Assembly (NCBI GenBank): GCA_019347645.1
Contig: JAHWKZ010000034.1
Location: 1-12,655 of the forward strand
Direction of reading: 5' to 3'
Length of the DNA stretch: 12,655 nucleotides
DNA from: Gemmatimonadota bacterium
GTDB taxonomy: Bacteria > Gemmatimonadota > Gemmatimonadetes > JACCXV01 > JAHWKZ01
The notes below the pieces were generated by a model that made no database searches, was not told where the DNA came from, and worked only from the letters and a program-made list of their open reading frames with translations. This document shows, piece by piece, positions 1 to 7,054 of the stretch. How positions within the stretch are numbered: position 1 is the first letter of the stretch; every line of letters begins with the position of its first letter. The position numbers were made by a program, and so were the translations under genes.

Positions 1-827
1 AACGGCTCGGCTCCCTCCCGATCGAGCCGTCCGGTCTCGCGGGCCCGCGCCCGCGCGGACAGCATCCGCTTCCCCACCAGCGGGGTCAGCCGCTCCCAGG
101 AGAAGAGGAAGGTGAAGGTGACCGCGAAGATGGCGTAGAAGTTCAGCGGGATCGACCGCAGGAAGAAGCCGATGCCGTCCTCCACCGTGGCGATCAGCGG
201 CACCGTGCCGACGACCAGCCCGCCCACGAAGATCGGCCACACGTTGAACGGCAGCAGCACGGCGATCGGGCTGGCCGTCGAGTCGACGACGTAGGCGAGC
301 TCCTCGTGGGCCACCTGGTTCCGGTCCGCCACCGGCCGCACGGTGGCGCCGGTCAGGACGGTCGAGATCGTCCCCCCCTGATGGAAGACGACGCCCATCA
401 TCCAGGCGAAGAACTTGGCCGACTTCGGGCCCCTGACGATCTTGCCGCCGGCCCAGTCGGCGAACTGCACCGCGCCACCGGTCCGCGTCCACAGCCCGAT
501 CAGCCCCCCCAGCGACCACAGGTACACGAGCAGGATGAGGGCGTAGTCCACCGAGCCGATCGCCGGGATCAGGAACTCCTGGACGACGTTCGGTCGCCCG
601 CTGATGATCCCGCCCAGGACGATCCCCAGGAACAGCGCGCTGACGACCTCGCGGAGGGCGAAGGCGAGGACGATGGCGACCCCGGCGGGCAGGACCGACC
701 AGAATCCGTAGTGGCCGGCGGGCTGCTCCGGGAAGCGACCCTGGAGGAGCACACCGGCCGCGATCAGCACCAGGCCGACCGCGAGACCCGTCCAGCGGAT
801 CCGGGACCTTCGCGGCTCCTCGGCCAC
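1..827 (-). CDS. nhaC: NhaC-family Na+/H+ antiporter (C-terminus cut by window edge)
   Basis: An integral membrane antiporter of the NhaC (COG1757) type, expected to exchange cytoplasmic Na+ for H+ in the inner membrane. 275 residues are visible and the frame runs open off the left edge. Hydrophobic segments lie around residues 12-29, 43-57, 62-77, 94-113, 138-150, 187-209 and 230-244. The family-like core is visible: FHQGGTISTVLTGATVRP (about 148-165), then an HEELAYVVDSTASPIAVLLP stretch (174-193). I chose the GTG start because it lies 2 bp after the gloA stop, an AGGAAG Shine-Dalgarno element overlaps the end of gloA, and no ATG precedes the first membrane segment. It is the last visible gene of the osmoprotectant-transporter/gloA operon, so a role in salt or pH stress is inferred from context. 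The family call is firm; the ion is not proven. Confidence 0.85.
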   Translation of the reverse strand, partial: MAEEPRRSRIRWTGLAVGLVLIAAGVLLQGRFPEQPAGHYGFWSVLPAGVAIVLAFALREVVSALFLGIVLGGIISGRPNVVQEFLIPAIGSVDYALILLVYLWSLGGLIGLWTRTGGAVQFADWAGGKIVRGPKSAKFFAWMMGVVFHQGGTISTVLTGATVRPVADRNQVAHEELAYVVDSTASPIAVLLPFNVWPIFVGGLVVGTVPLIATVEDGIGFFLRSIPLNFYAIFAVTFTFLFSWERLTPLVGKRMLSARARARETGRLDREGAEP

Positions 828-829
828 GC

Positions 830-1219
830 CTACTTCTTCCTCTCGACCAGCTCGATCTCGATGCCGTCGGGATCCTCGATGAAGGCGATGGTCGAGCCCC
901 CTTCGCCGCCCACTTGGTAGGGCCCACGGGTGAACTCCACCCCGTGGCCGGCCAGCTCCTCGCGCGCCCCCTCGAGGTCGGCGACCCCGAAGGCGAAATG
1001 GCCGAACTGGTTCCCCAGCTCGTAGTTGCGCCCGTCGTGGTTGTAGGTGAGCTCGATCGGGTGGTGCCCGGCCGCGTCGACCAGGAAGACGAGCGTGGCG
1101 TCGGCCTTCTCGAGGACCTTGCGTCGCTGCTCTTCCAGGCCCAGGACCTCGGTGTAGAACCGCACCGAGCGGTCCAGGTCCTTGACCCGGATCATCGTGT
1201 GGAGGAGATCGGCCTTCAT
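830..1219 (-). CDS. gloA: Lactoylglutathione lyase (glyoxalase I)
   Basis: A cytoplasmic metal-dependent lyase that converts the hemithioacetal of methylglyoxal and a thiol (classically glutathione) to the S-lactoyl thioester. The 129 residues match the length of E. coli GloA and align along the whole chain: LLHTMIRVKDLDRSVRFY at the start, IELTYN in the middle, and IAFIEDPDGIEIELVE near the end. The four metal ligands expected for the family are present: H7, E56, H74 and E123. The ATG has a strong GGAGGT site five bases upstream. It lies 30 bp behind the binding-protein gene and 2 bp ahead of nhaC, so it is cotranscribed with an osmolyte transporter. Whether this organism uses glutathione or another thiol cannot be read here; a different VOC-family thiol substrate remains possible. 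Confidence 0.9.
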   Translation of the reverse strand: MKADLLHTMIRVKDLDRSVRFYTEVLGLEEQRRKVLEKADATLVFLVDAAGHHPIELTYNHDGRNYELGNQFGHFAFGVADLEGAREELAGHGVEFTRGPYQVGGEGGSTIAFIEDPDGIEIELVERKK

Positions 1220-1249
1220 GCTTTACCTCCGGTATCGAGGGTCAGATGC

Positions 1250-2128
1250 TTATGGGGTTTCGGATTGCAGTTTCTCCGCGCGCCATCGACGGACCGCCCG
1301 CGGGATGTCCACGCCCTCGACCACCACCCGGCGGTTGAGCTCCCGCATCGCCTCGGTCGATATCGCCCCCTCCAGCTCCTGGAGCGCGGTCCAGACCGGC
1401 GGGTGGCTCTCGAGCGTCTCCCTGCGGACCACGGGCACCGCCTGGTACGGCGGGAAGAAGTCGCGGTCGTCCTCGAGCACGACCAGGTCCAGGGCGGCGA
1501 TCTGGCCGTCGGTGGAGTTGCCCACCGCCACGTCGATCCCCCCCTGCTCGAGCGCCCGGTAGAGCAGCCCCAGGTCCATCTGCCGCACCGACCCGAACTC
1601 GAGGCCGTAGGCGCGGGCGAGGCCCGGATAGCCGTCCGCGCGACTCATGAACTCCGGTCCGAACCCGGCGGTCCAGCCGGCATCCACCCCGGCGAGATCG
1701 GAGATCGTGGCCAATCCCAGCGAGTCCGCGTCGGCGCGCCGCACCATCAGCGCGAAGGTGTTCTCGAATCCGAGCGGCGGGCCGAGGACGAGGTCCCAGC
1801 GATCGAGGTACGCCTCCTCGACCACGGTGTAGACCGAGTCCGCGTCGTGGATCGGCGCCCGGTCGAGGATCGCCACCAGCGCGGTCCCGGAGTACTCGAC
1901 GTAGAGGTCGATGGCGCCCCGCTTCAGCGCCTCGTGGGTGATGTCGGTGCCCCCGAAGTGGAAGCGGCGCTCCACCGGCACTCCCCGGGCCTCGAGCTCC
2001 TGGGCGATCAGCTCGGCGAGCACGTCCTGCTCGACGAAGTCCTTGGAGCCGACGGTCACCGCGCCCGGGCCGCCGCACCCGGCAACCACGAGCAGCGCCG
2101 CCCCGAAGAGGACGGAGCGACTCGTCAA
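1250..2128 (-). CDS. Quaternary-amine (betaine-type) ABC transporter substrate-binding lipoprotein
   Basis: The extracytoplasmic solute receptor of an OpuC/ProX/OsmX-type importer (COG1732, OpuAC-like fold). It has 292 residues with a short hydrophobic signal and lipobox VAGC, giving lipidated C18. Mature-domain landmarks are VGSKDFVEQ (26-34), DLYVEYSGTALVAIL (74-88), a GFENTFALMVR stretch, and in the second lobe STDGQIAALDLVVLEDDRDF followed by FPPYQAVPVVRR. The start codon is TTG, overlapping the permease stop as TTGA, which implies translational coupling. Ligands of this family are betaines such as glycine betaine, choline and carnitine, and in the EgtU branch ergothioneine. The divergent ergothioneine gene makes the latter worth testing, but I cannot assign the ligand from sequence. 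Confidence 0.88.
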   Translation of the reverse strand: MTSRSVLFGAALLVVAGCGGPGAVTVGSKDFVEQDVLAELIAQELEARGVPVERRFHFGGTDITHEALKRGAIDLYVEYSGTALVAILDRAPIHDADSVYTVVEEAYLDRWDLVLGPPLGFENTFALMVRRADADSLGLATISDLAGVDAGWTAGFGPEFMSRADGYPGLARAYGLEFGSVRQMDLGLLYRALEQGGIDVAVGNSTDGQIAALDLVVLEDDRDFFPPYQAVPVVRRETLESHPPVWTALQELEGAISTEAMRELNRRVVVEGVDIPRAVRRWRAEKLQSETP

Positions 2129-2796
2129 GTCGGGCGCGCCTCGGTGACGCTCCCCGGCGCGCCGGCGGGCGCGAGGCGGCGGGCGAGCCAGCCGAGGAGG
2201 CCGTCGGCGGCCAGCGCCATCAAGGCCGCGGGGACGGCCCCGGCGAGGATGATCGTATCGTTCAGCACGGCGATGCCCCGGAAGATGTAGACCCCCAGCC
2301 CACCCGCGCCAATCGCCGCCGCGATCGTGGCGATCCCCACCGAGACCACCGTCGCCACACGGATCCCGGCCACCATGACCCCCACCGCCAGCGGGAGCTG
2401 CACCTTGGTCAGCAGCTGGCGATCGGTCATCCCCATCCCGCGGGCCGCCTCGACGATCGCCGGATCGACGGCGCGGATGCCGGCGTGGGTATTGCGGACG
2501 ATGGGCAGCAGGGCGTAGAGGACCAGGGCGACAATCGCGGTCCGGGCCCCGACCCCGCCGATCAGCGGGACCGGGATGAGGAAGCCGAACAGGGCCAGGC
2601 TCGGGATCGTCTGGACCACGTTGACGAACAGCAGGGCGGGTCGCTCCACCCGCCGGCTGCGGGTGGCGGCGATCCCCAGCGGGACGCCGATCGCCACCGC
2701 GAAGCCGACCGCCACACCGGTGAGGACCAGGTGCTCGAGGGCCAGCGACGTGGCCTCCGCCCGATTCGCGGCCAGGAAGCGCAGGAGGTCATCCAT
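2125..2796 (-). CDS. Quaternary-amine ABC transporter permease
   Basis: The inner-membrane channel subunit of the same importer, 223 residues. It shows the BPD_transp_1 pattern: hydrophobic segments around 18-42, 53-79, 83-103, 136-165 and 180-204. The cytoplasmic EAA loop that contacts the ATPase is at 117-136 (EAARGMGMTDRQLLTKVQLP), followed by the family-typical run GIATIAAAIGAGGLG (154-168). I chose the ATG at 2796 because it gives MDDLLRFLAANR, a normal N-terminus for this family, and overlaps the ATPase stop by 8 bp. A longer open frame to 2850 only adds ATPase-overlapping residues. There is a single permease gene, so the membrane part is presumably a homodimer, unlike four-gene OpuC systems with two permeases. 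Confidence 0.9.
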   Translation of the reverse strand: MDDLLRFLAANRAEATSLALEHLVLTGVAVGFAVAIGVPLGIAATRSRRVERPALLFVNVVQTIPSLALFGFLIPVPLIGGVGARTAIVALVLYALLPIVRNTHAGIRAVDPAIVEAARGMGMTDRQLLTKVQLPLAVGVMVAGIRVATVVSVGIATIAAAIGAGGLGVYIFRGIAVLNDTIILAGAVPAALMALAADGLLGWLARRLAPAGAPGSVTEARPT

Positions 2797-3565
2797 CCCG
2801 GTCTCCGCCGGGCGCCCCGAGGGTGTCCACGAAGGCGCGGGCCTCGGCATGGTCGGAGGCGAGGAAGGCGTCGGGCCCGGTCAACACGACGAGCTCCCCC
2901 CCGGCCAGCAGCCCCACCCGATCGCCCAGCGCGAGCGCCTCCCGCAGATCGTGGGTCACGAACAGCGCCGCCTTGCCCAGCCGATGCACGAGGTCCCGGA
3001 ACTCGGCCTGGAGCTCGGCGCGGGTCAGCGGGTCGAGCGCGCCGAAAGGCTCGTCGAGGAGCAGCAGCGGCGGATCGGCGGCCAGCGCCCGCGCCACCCC
3101 CACGCGCTGTCGCTGTCCGCCCGAGAGCCGGTCCGGCCGACGATCTGTGAAGGTCGCCGGGGACAGGCCCACCGTCTCGAGGAGTTCCTCGACGCGGGAG
3201 CGAATCCGCGCCTCCTCCCACCCCAGCAACTCGGGTACGATCCCCACGTTCCGCGCCACGCTCATGTGCGGGAACAGGCCGATCTCCTGGATCACCCAGC
3301 CGACACGCCGCCTCAGCTCGACCGGGTCCCATTCGGTGGTGGCCCGGCCGGAAACCAGGACGGCGCCCTCCGTGGGCTCGAGGAGCCGGTTCACGAGCTT
3401 GAGCGCGGTGGTCTTGCCGGCCCCCGAGCGGCCGACCAGTACGAGCGTCTCGCCGGCTCCCACCACGAAATCGAGACCGCGCACGATCGAGCGCCCGCCG
3501 GTCGCGAAGGCGACCGAATCGAACCGGACCGCGGGTGGGGAGTCGGCGGACGGCGGTTCGGGCAA
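2789..3565 (-). CDS. Quaternary-amine ABC transporter ATP-binding protein, TTG start
   Basis: The ATPase that powers the importer, 258 residues from the chosen start. Walker A GRSGAGKT is at 45-52, the Q-loop glutamine at Q93, signature LSGGQ at 147-151, Walker B LLLLDEP ending at 173, the D-loop ALD just after it, and switch histidine H205. The open frame extends far upstream through antisense egtBD sequence, but family homology begins near residue 13. The TTG at 3565 has a GGAG Shine-Dalgarno element six bases upstream and leaves a 51-bp divergent intergenic region. The protein ends soon after the ATPase core, so the C-terminal CBS pair of OpuCA- and EgtV-type ATPases is absent. It is the first gene of the operon. 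Confidence 0.9.
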   Translation of the reverse strand: MPEPPSADSPPAVRFDSVAFATGGRSIVRGLDFVVGAGETLVLVGRSGAGKTTALKLVNRLLEPTEGAVLVSGRATTEWDPVELRRRVGWVIQEIGLFPHMSVARNVGIVPELLGWEEARIRSRVEELLETVGLSPATFTDRRPDRLSGGQRQRVGVARALAADPPLLLLDEPFGALDPLTRAELQAEFRDLVHRLGKAALFVTHDLREALALGDRVGLLAGGELVVLTGPDAFLASDHAEARAFVDTLGAPGGDRDG

Positions 3566-3616
3566 AACGCTCTCCGATACGGGTGCGGGTGGAAGCTCGC
3601 GGGTAATATAGGACTC
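3566..3616. promoter_or_regulatory. Divergent promoter region between ABC operon and egtBD
   Basis: These 51 bp must contain, or lie beside, promoters for both directions. The only AT-rich block is TAATATA at 3604-3610. On the plus strand TAATAT could act as a -10 box, placing a transcription start at or very near the egtBD ATG. On the minus strand TATATT could be the -10 for the transporter operon with a leader of about 30 nt that includes the GGAG site at 3575-3572. I see no convincing -35 on either side. Inference from sequence only. Confidence 0.45.
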
Positions 3617-5983
3617 ATGACGCGTGTCACCGCTCCGCTCTCCGAGCGCCTGGAGCGCTCGGTCCTCGCCCCCGGATTCGCGGTTCGGCGGGGCGAGCGG
3701 TGGACGGTCCTGGTCGACGAGATGCCCACCGGGAACCAGGCGTTCGCCCACTCCGTCGCGCGCGGACTCTCCGACTCCCCGCGCTGGCTCCACTGCCGTT
3801 ACCTCTACGACGCCGAGGGCAGCCGGATCTTCAGCGGGATCACCCGTCAGCCCGAGTACTACCTGACGCGTGCCGAGGCGGCGATCCTCGAGGCGCGGTC
3901 CGACGCGATCCGCGAGGCCGCCGGAGACGTTCCGATCGTAGAGCTCGGATCGGGGTCGGCGGAGAAGACGCGGCGGCTGATCGAGGCCTGGTCCCGCGCC
4001 GCGAGCCGAGACGGCGGCGGCGTCCAGTACGTGCCGATCGACATCGACCCGATGGTCCTCACCCGGGCCGCCCGGGCGCTCGCCGAGGAGCAGGACGACC
4101 TGATCGTCACCGGGCTGGCGACCTCCTACGAGCGGGGGCTGGACGCCCTGAGGGGCGAGTCCCCGCTCTGCCTCGTCTTCCTGGGATCGTCGATCGGCAA
4201 CTTCAATCCCCACGAGACGGACACCTTCCTCGCCCGGCTCGATCGCACCCTGGCGCCGAGCGACACGCTGTTGCTGGGGGTCGACCTGGTGAAGGAGGTG
4301 GTCGCGATGGAGGCGGCCTATGACGACGCAGCGGGATGGAGCGAGGCGTTCACGCGCAACCTCTTCCGGCGGATGAACCGGGAGCTCGGCACGGAGGTTC
4401 CCGCGGAGTCGATCGATCACGTGGCCTACTGGAACGACCGGCTCGATCGGATCGAGATCTATGCCCGTTTCCTCGAGCCGGTCGAGATCCGGCTCGACTC
4501 CATCGGCCGCCGCTACCGGGTGGCCGCGGGGGAGATGATCCTGACCGAGATCGCGCGGAAATACCGCGTGGAGCGCATCGAGACCGATCTGGCGCGTTTC
4601 GGGTTCCGTCTCGAGGAGCGGTGGACCGACGACGAGGGGCGATTCGCGGTGCTGCTCTTCCGACGGATCGACGAACCGGCCGGCCCGCCGGCCTGGATGC
4701 GGCTCGCGGCCCAGCTCCAGGCCGTCCGCCGCAAGACCCACGACCTGATGGACGCGCTCTCCGAGGCTGATCTGAGCCGGCAGGTGCTGCCGTTCCTCTC
4801 CCCGATCGTCTGGGATCTCGGCCACGTCGCCGAGTTCGAGGAGCTGTGGCTGATCCGCGCCATCGACGCGCTGGAGGAGGGCCACGAGCCGGTGGGCGCG
4901 CTCGAGGAGGGGTACGACGCCACGAAGACGTCGCGCGAGGAGCGGGGCGCGATCCGGTACCCCGACCTCGACGACCTCCTCCGCCGACTCCGCCGCGTTC
5001 GCCATCAGGCGCTCGAGCGACTCCAGACCGCCCCTCTCACCGGTCACCGCCTCCGCGAGGACGGCTTCGTATGGCGGATGGTGGCCCAGCACGAGGCGCA
5101 GCACCAGGAGACGGTCCTGCAGGCGGTGGCGCGAATGGACGACGTTCGCTACGAGCCCGCGTACCGCGAGGCGCCGCCCCGACCGAGACTTCCACCCGAT
5201 GCCGAGATGGTGCTCGTCCCCGCCGGTCCCTACCTCCTCGGCGCCGACCGCAATCCGGCGGCCTACGACAACGAGAAGCCGGCTCACTGGGTGGACGTGT
5301 CCGGCTTCTGGATCGACGCGGCGCCGGTGACCAACGGCGAGTTCCTGGGCTTCCTGGAGGACGGCGGCTACGAGCGGGAAGAGCTGTGGTCGAAGGAGGG
5401 ACGGGCCTGGCTCGAGGGGGAAACGCCACGTCCCCTGGCGTGGCGGCGGGAGGACGGCGGCTGGGTGGAGGCGACGTTCGGTCGGGTCGAGCCGCTGGTC
5501 CCCGCGCGACCGGTGGTCCACGTCTCCTGGTTCGAAGCGGAGGCCTTCGCCCGCTGGGCCGGCAAACGGCTGCCCACCGAGGTCGAGTGGGAGAAGGCGG
5601 CCGCATGGGATGCCGAGCGCTCGATCGCCCGCCCCTGGCCGTGGGGCGCCGAGCCGCCGGACGCCGCGCGGGCGAACCTCGACGCCCGCACCTTCGCGCC
5701 CGCCCCGGTCGGCGCCTACCCCGACGGCCGGTCCTTCTATGGCTGCCATCAGATGATCGGCGACGTCTGGGAGTGGACCGCCAGCGACTTCGCCCCGTAT
5801 CCGGGCTTCGAGCCCTTCCCCTACGCCGAGTATTCGGCGGTGCATTTCGGCCGGGGCCACCGGGTGCTGCGCGGCGGATCGTGGGCCACCTCGGCGCTGG
5901 TCGCTCGTACCACCTTCCGGAACTGGGACTGGCCGAGCCGCCGCCAGATCTTCGCCGGTTTCCGGTGCGCGCGAGACGCGTGA
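3617..5983 (+). CDS. egtBD: EgtD-EgtB fusion: histidine methyltransferase / hercynine oxygenase (ergothioneine biosynthesis)
   Basis: A single 788-residue chain carrying two ergothioneine steps. Residues 1-350 are EgtD, which makes hercynine from histidine and three SAM: VELGSGSAEKT (108-118), YVPIDIDP (138-145), FLGSSIGNFNP (188-198), GVDLVKE (221-227). Residues 360-505 are a DinB-like domain and 528-788 an FGE-sulfatase/formylglycine-enzyme-like domain, together EgtB, which joins hercynine to a cysteine donor using Fe(II) and O2. Iron ligands H403, H492 and H496 are present (LGHVAEFEE, HEAQHQE). D771 and R775 in NWDWPSRRQIF, with R440/R443, fit the gamma-glutamylcysteine-binding residues of actinobacterial EgtB as I recall them. 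The ATG lies 51 bp from the divergent ATPase and begins where EgtD homology begins. It has only a close AGGA (3 nt spacing), so weak or leaderless initiation is possible. The stop overlaps the next gene (GTGA). Confidence 0.92.
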   Translation: MTRVTAPLSERLERSVLAPGFAVRRGERWTVLVDEMPTGNQAFAHSVARGLSDSPRWLHCRYLYDAEGSRIFSGITRQPEYYLTRAEAAILEARSDAIREAAGDVPIVELGSGSAEKTRRLIEAWSRAASRDGGGVQYVPIDIDPMVLTRAARALAEEQDDLIVTGLATSYERGLDALRGESPLCLVFLGSSIGNFNPHETDTFLARLDRTLAPSDTLLLGVDLVKEVVAMEAAYDDAAGWSEAFTRNLFRRMNRELGTEVPAESIDHVAYWNDRLDRIEIYARFLEPVEIRLDSIGRRYRVAAGEMILTEIARKYRVERIETDLARFGFRLEERWTDDEGRFAVLLFRRIDEPAGPPAWMRLAAQLQAVRRKTHDLMDALSEADLSRQVLPFLSPIVWDLGHVAEFEELWLIRAIDALEEGHEPVGALEEGYDATKTSREERGAIRYPDLDDLLRRLRRVRHQALERLQTAPLTGHRLREDGFVWRMVAQHEAQHQETVLQAVARMDDVRYEPAYREAPPRPRLPPDAEMVLVPAGPYLLGADRNPAAYDNEKPAHWVDVSGFWIDAAPVTNGEFLGFLEDGGYEREELWSKEGRAWLEGETPRPLAWRREDGGWVEATFGRVEPLVPARPVVHVSWFEAEAFARWAGKRLPTEVEWEKAAAWDAERSIARPWPWGAEPPDAARANLDARTFAPAPVGAYPDGRSFYGCHQMIGDVWEWTASDFAPYPGFEPFPYAEYSAVHFGRGHRVLRGGSWATSALVARTTFRNWDWPSRRQIFAGFRCARDA

Positions 5984-7008
5984 GCGCGCTCGATCCCGGC
6001 GAGCTCGCGGGAGCGCTGGCCGAGCTCGTGGTCGAGATCGAATCCGTCGACGTCGAGACGGGGCCGGTGGAAGTCGGTGGCTACTACGACGGCGGGGCGC
6101 GACCGAAGGGCGTCGCGCGGCTGCATGGAGGCGAGGGGGTCGGGCGCGGCGAATGCGTGGCGTGGTCGTCGGAGGGGCAGGCGGACTTCGCGCGGGCGTG
6201 CCGCCTCCTCGTGCCGCTCGGTCGGATCACGGTCGGAGGACTGGAGCGGCGGCTCCGCCACGCGACCGAGGACCCCTACCACCGCGCGGCGATCGAGGCC
6301 GCGGCGATCGACCTCGCCCTCGTCCAGGCCTTGACCAACCCCTTCGCCCTCGCGAATCGGACGCCCCGCCCGGTCTCGTTCTGCCGGTCGATCAACCGGA
6401 CCGACGACCCCGTGACCGCGATGCGGAACCTCCTCGCGGCCGACCCGGCCGCGCGGATCAAGATCGACTGTCCGGAAGAGGGCTGGAACGACGGCGTGTG
6501 GGACGCGCTGGCGGAGACCGACCGGGTCGCGGTGGTGGATTTCAAGCGCAAGGGGCCGCCGGAGCGACCCGTCGAGGTGCACCGGCGACTCCCCCGGGCC
6601 TGGCTGGAGGACCCGCCGGTCGAGGCCGCCGGGCGGCTGGTCGACCCCGCCGCGGGTGACTGGGGAGCCCGGATCGCGCTGGACGGCTACGTCGGCCGGG
6701 CCTCGGATCTCGACCGCCCGGCGCTCCCGGCGGCGGCGGTGAACGTGAAGGCGCCCCGGGTCGGTGGATGGCTGGAGGCGCTGCGATGCCTGGAAACGTG
6801 CCGGCTGAGGGGATGGCACGCCTACGTCGGCGGGATGTTCGAGGTCGACGTCGGTCGCGCCCAGGCCGCCGTCCTGGCCTCGCTCTTCACGGCCGACGCG
6901 TGGAACGACCTGGCCCCCCTGGGCGCGCCCGGGTCCACGAGTCCGATCGTCCTGACCGACGACTACGCCGGATTCGCCCCCGAAACCCGGACGGGGCAGC
7001 CTTCGTAG
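5980..7008 (+). CDS. Divergent enolase-superfamily (mandelate racemase/MLE-like) protein coupled to egtBD
   Basis: 342 residues from a GTG start whose GTGA overlaps the egtBD stop, so translation is probably coupled. The N-terminal capping domain has the GxGE-type motif (GVGRGECVAW, 53-62) and RAAIEAAAIDLAL (102-114). The barrel shows metal ligands D187 (VVDFK), E210 (WLEDP) and D235 (IALDG), the sixth-strand lysine K257 (VNVKAPRVGG), and the late GGMFEVDVGRAQ segment (284-295). At the second strand the usual catalytic KxK reads K161-I-D163, so the second lysine is replaced; a lysine (K189) sits where the DxN asparagine is usual. Enolase-superfamily enzymes abstract a proton next to a carboxylate (racemases, epimerases, eliminases). 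The reaction here is unknown, and o-succinylbenzoate synthase is unlikely because of the lost lysine. Operon position suggests a role linked to ergothioneine, which is inference. Confidence 0.8.
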   Translation: MSALDPGELAGALAELVVEIESVDVETGPVEVGGYYDGGARPKGVARLHGGEGVGRGECVAWSSEGQADFARACRLLVPLGRITVGGLERRLRHATEDPYHRAAIEAAAIDLALVQALTNPFALANRTPRPVSFCRSINRTDDPVTAMRNLLAADPAARIKIDCPEEGWNDGVWDALAETDRVAVVDFKRKGPPERPVEVHRRLPRAWLEDPPVEAAGRLVDPAAGDWGARIALDGYVGRASDLDRPALPAAAVNVKAPRVGGWLEALRCLETCRLRGWHAYVGGMFEVDVGRAQAAVLASLFTADAWNDLAPLGAPGSTSPIVLTDDYAGFAPETRTGQPS

Positions 7009-7030
7009 GGACGGGCGGAGATCCACGACA

Positions 7031-7046
7031 CACCTGAATGGAGGTG
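7031..7046 (+). promoter_or_regulatory. Small hairpin covering the lipoprotein Shine-Dalgarno site
   Basis: CACCT (7031-7035) and AGGTG (7042-7046) form a perfect 5-bp stem with a 6-nt loop. The 3' arm is the core of the GGAGGTG ribosome binding site, eight bases ahead of the lipoprotein ATG at 7055. In mRNA this could partly mask the ribosome binding site. The stem is short, so this is a weak candidate. Confidence 0.3.
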
Positions 7047-7054
7047 CGAAGCCG

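Noticed and set aside
914..2290. Plus-strand open frame of about 458 codons across gloA and the binding protein gene
   Set aside because: It is antisense to two confidently identified genes, with an arginine/proline/glutamate-rich shadow composition and no domain.
3618..3629. TGAC-GCGT-GTCA inverted repeat over the egtBD start
   Set aside because: The arms are only 4 bp and lie within the first codons; this is expected by chance and I know no matching regulator site.
2789..5860. Very long minus-strand open frame (over 1000 codons) antisense to egtBD
   Set aside because: Only the part up to 3565 is real (the ABC ATPase). The rest is antisense to a well-supported EgtD-EgtB protein and is a by-product of high GC, with no recognisable domain.
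5980..7008. Calling the enolase-like gene o-succinylbenzoate synthase (menC)
   Set aside because: The second lysine of KxK, the catalytic base in that enzyme, is aspartate here (D163), and no menaquinone genes are adjacent.
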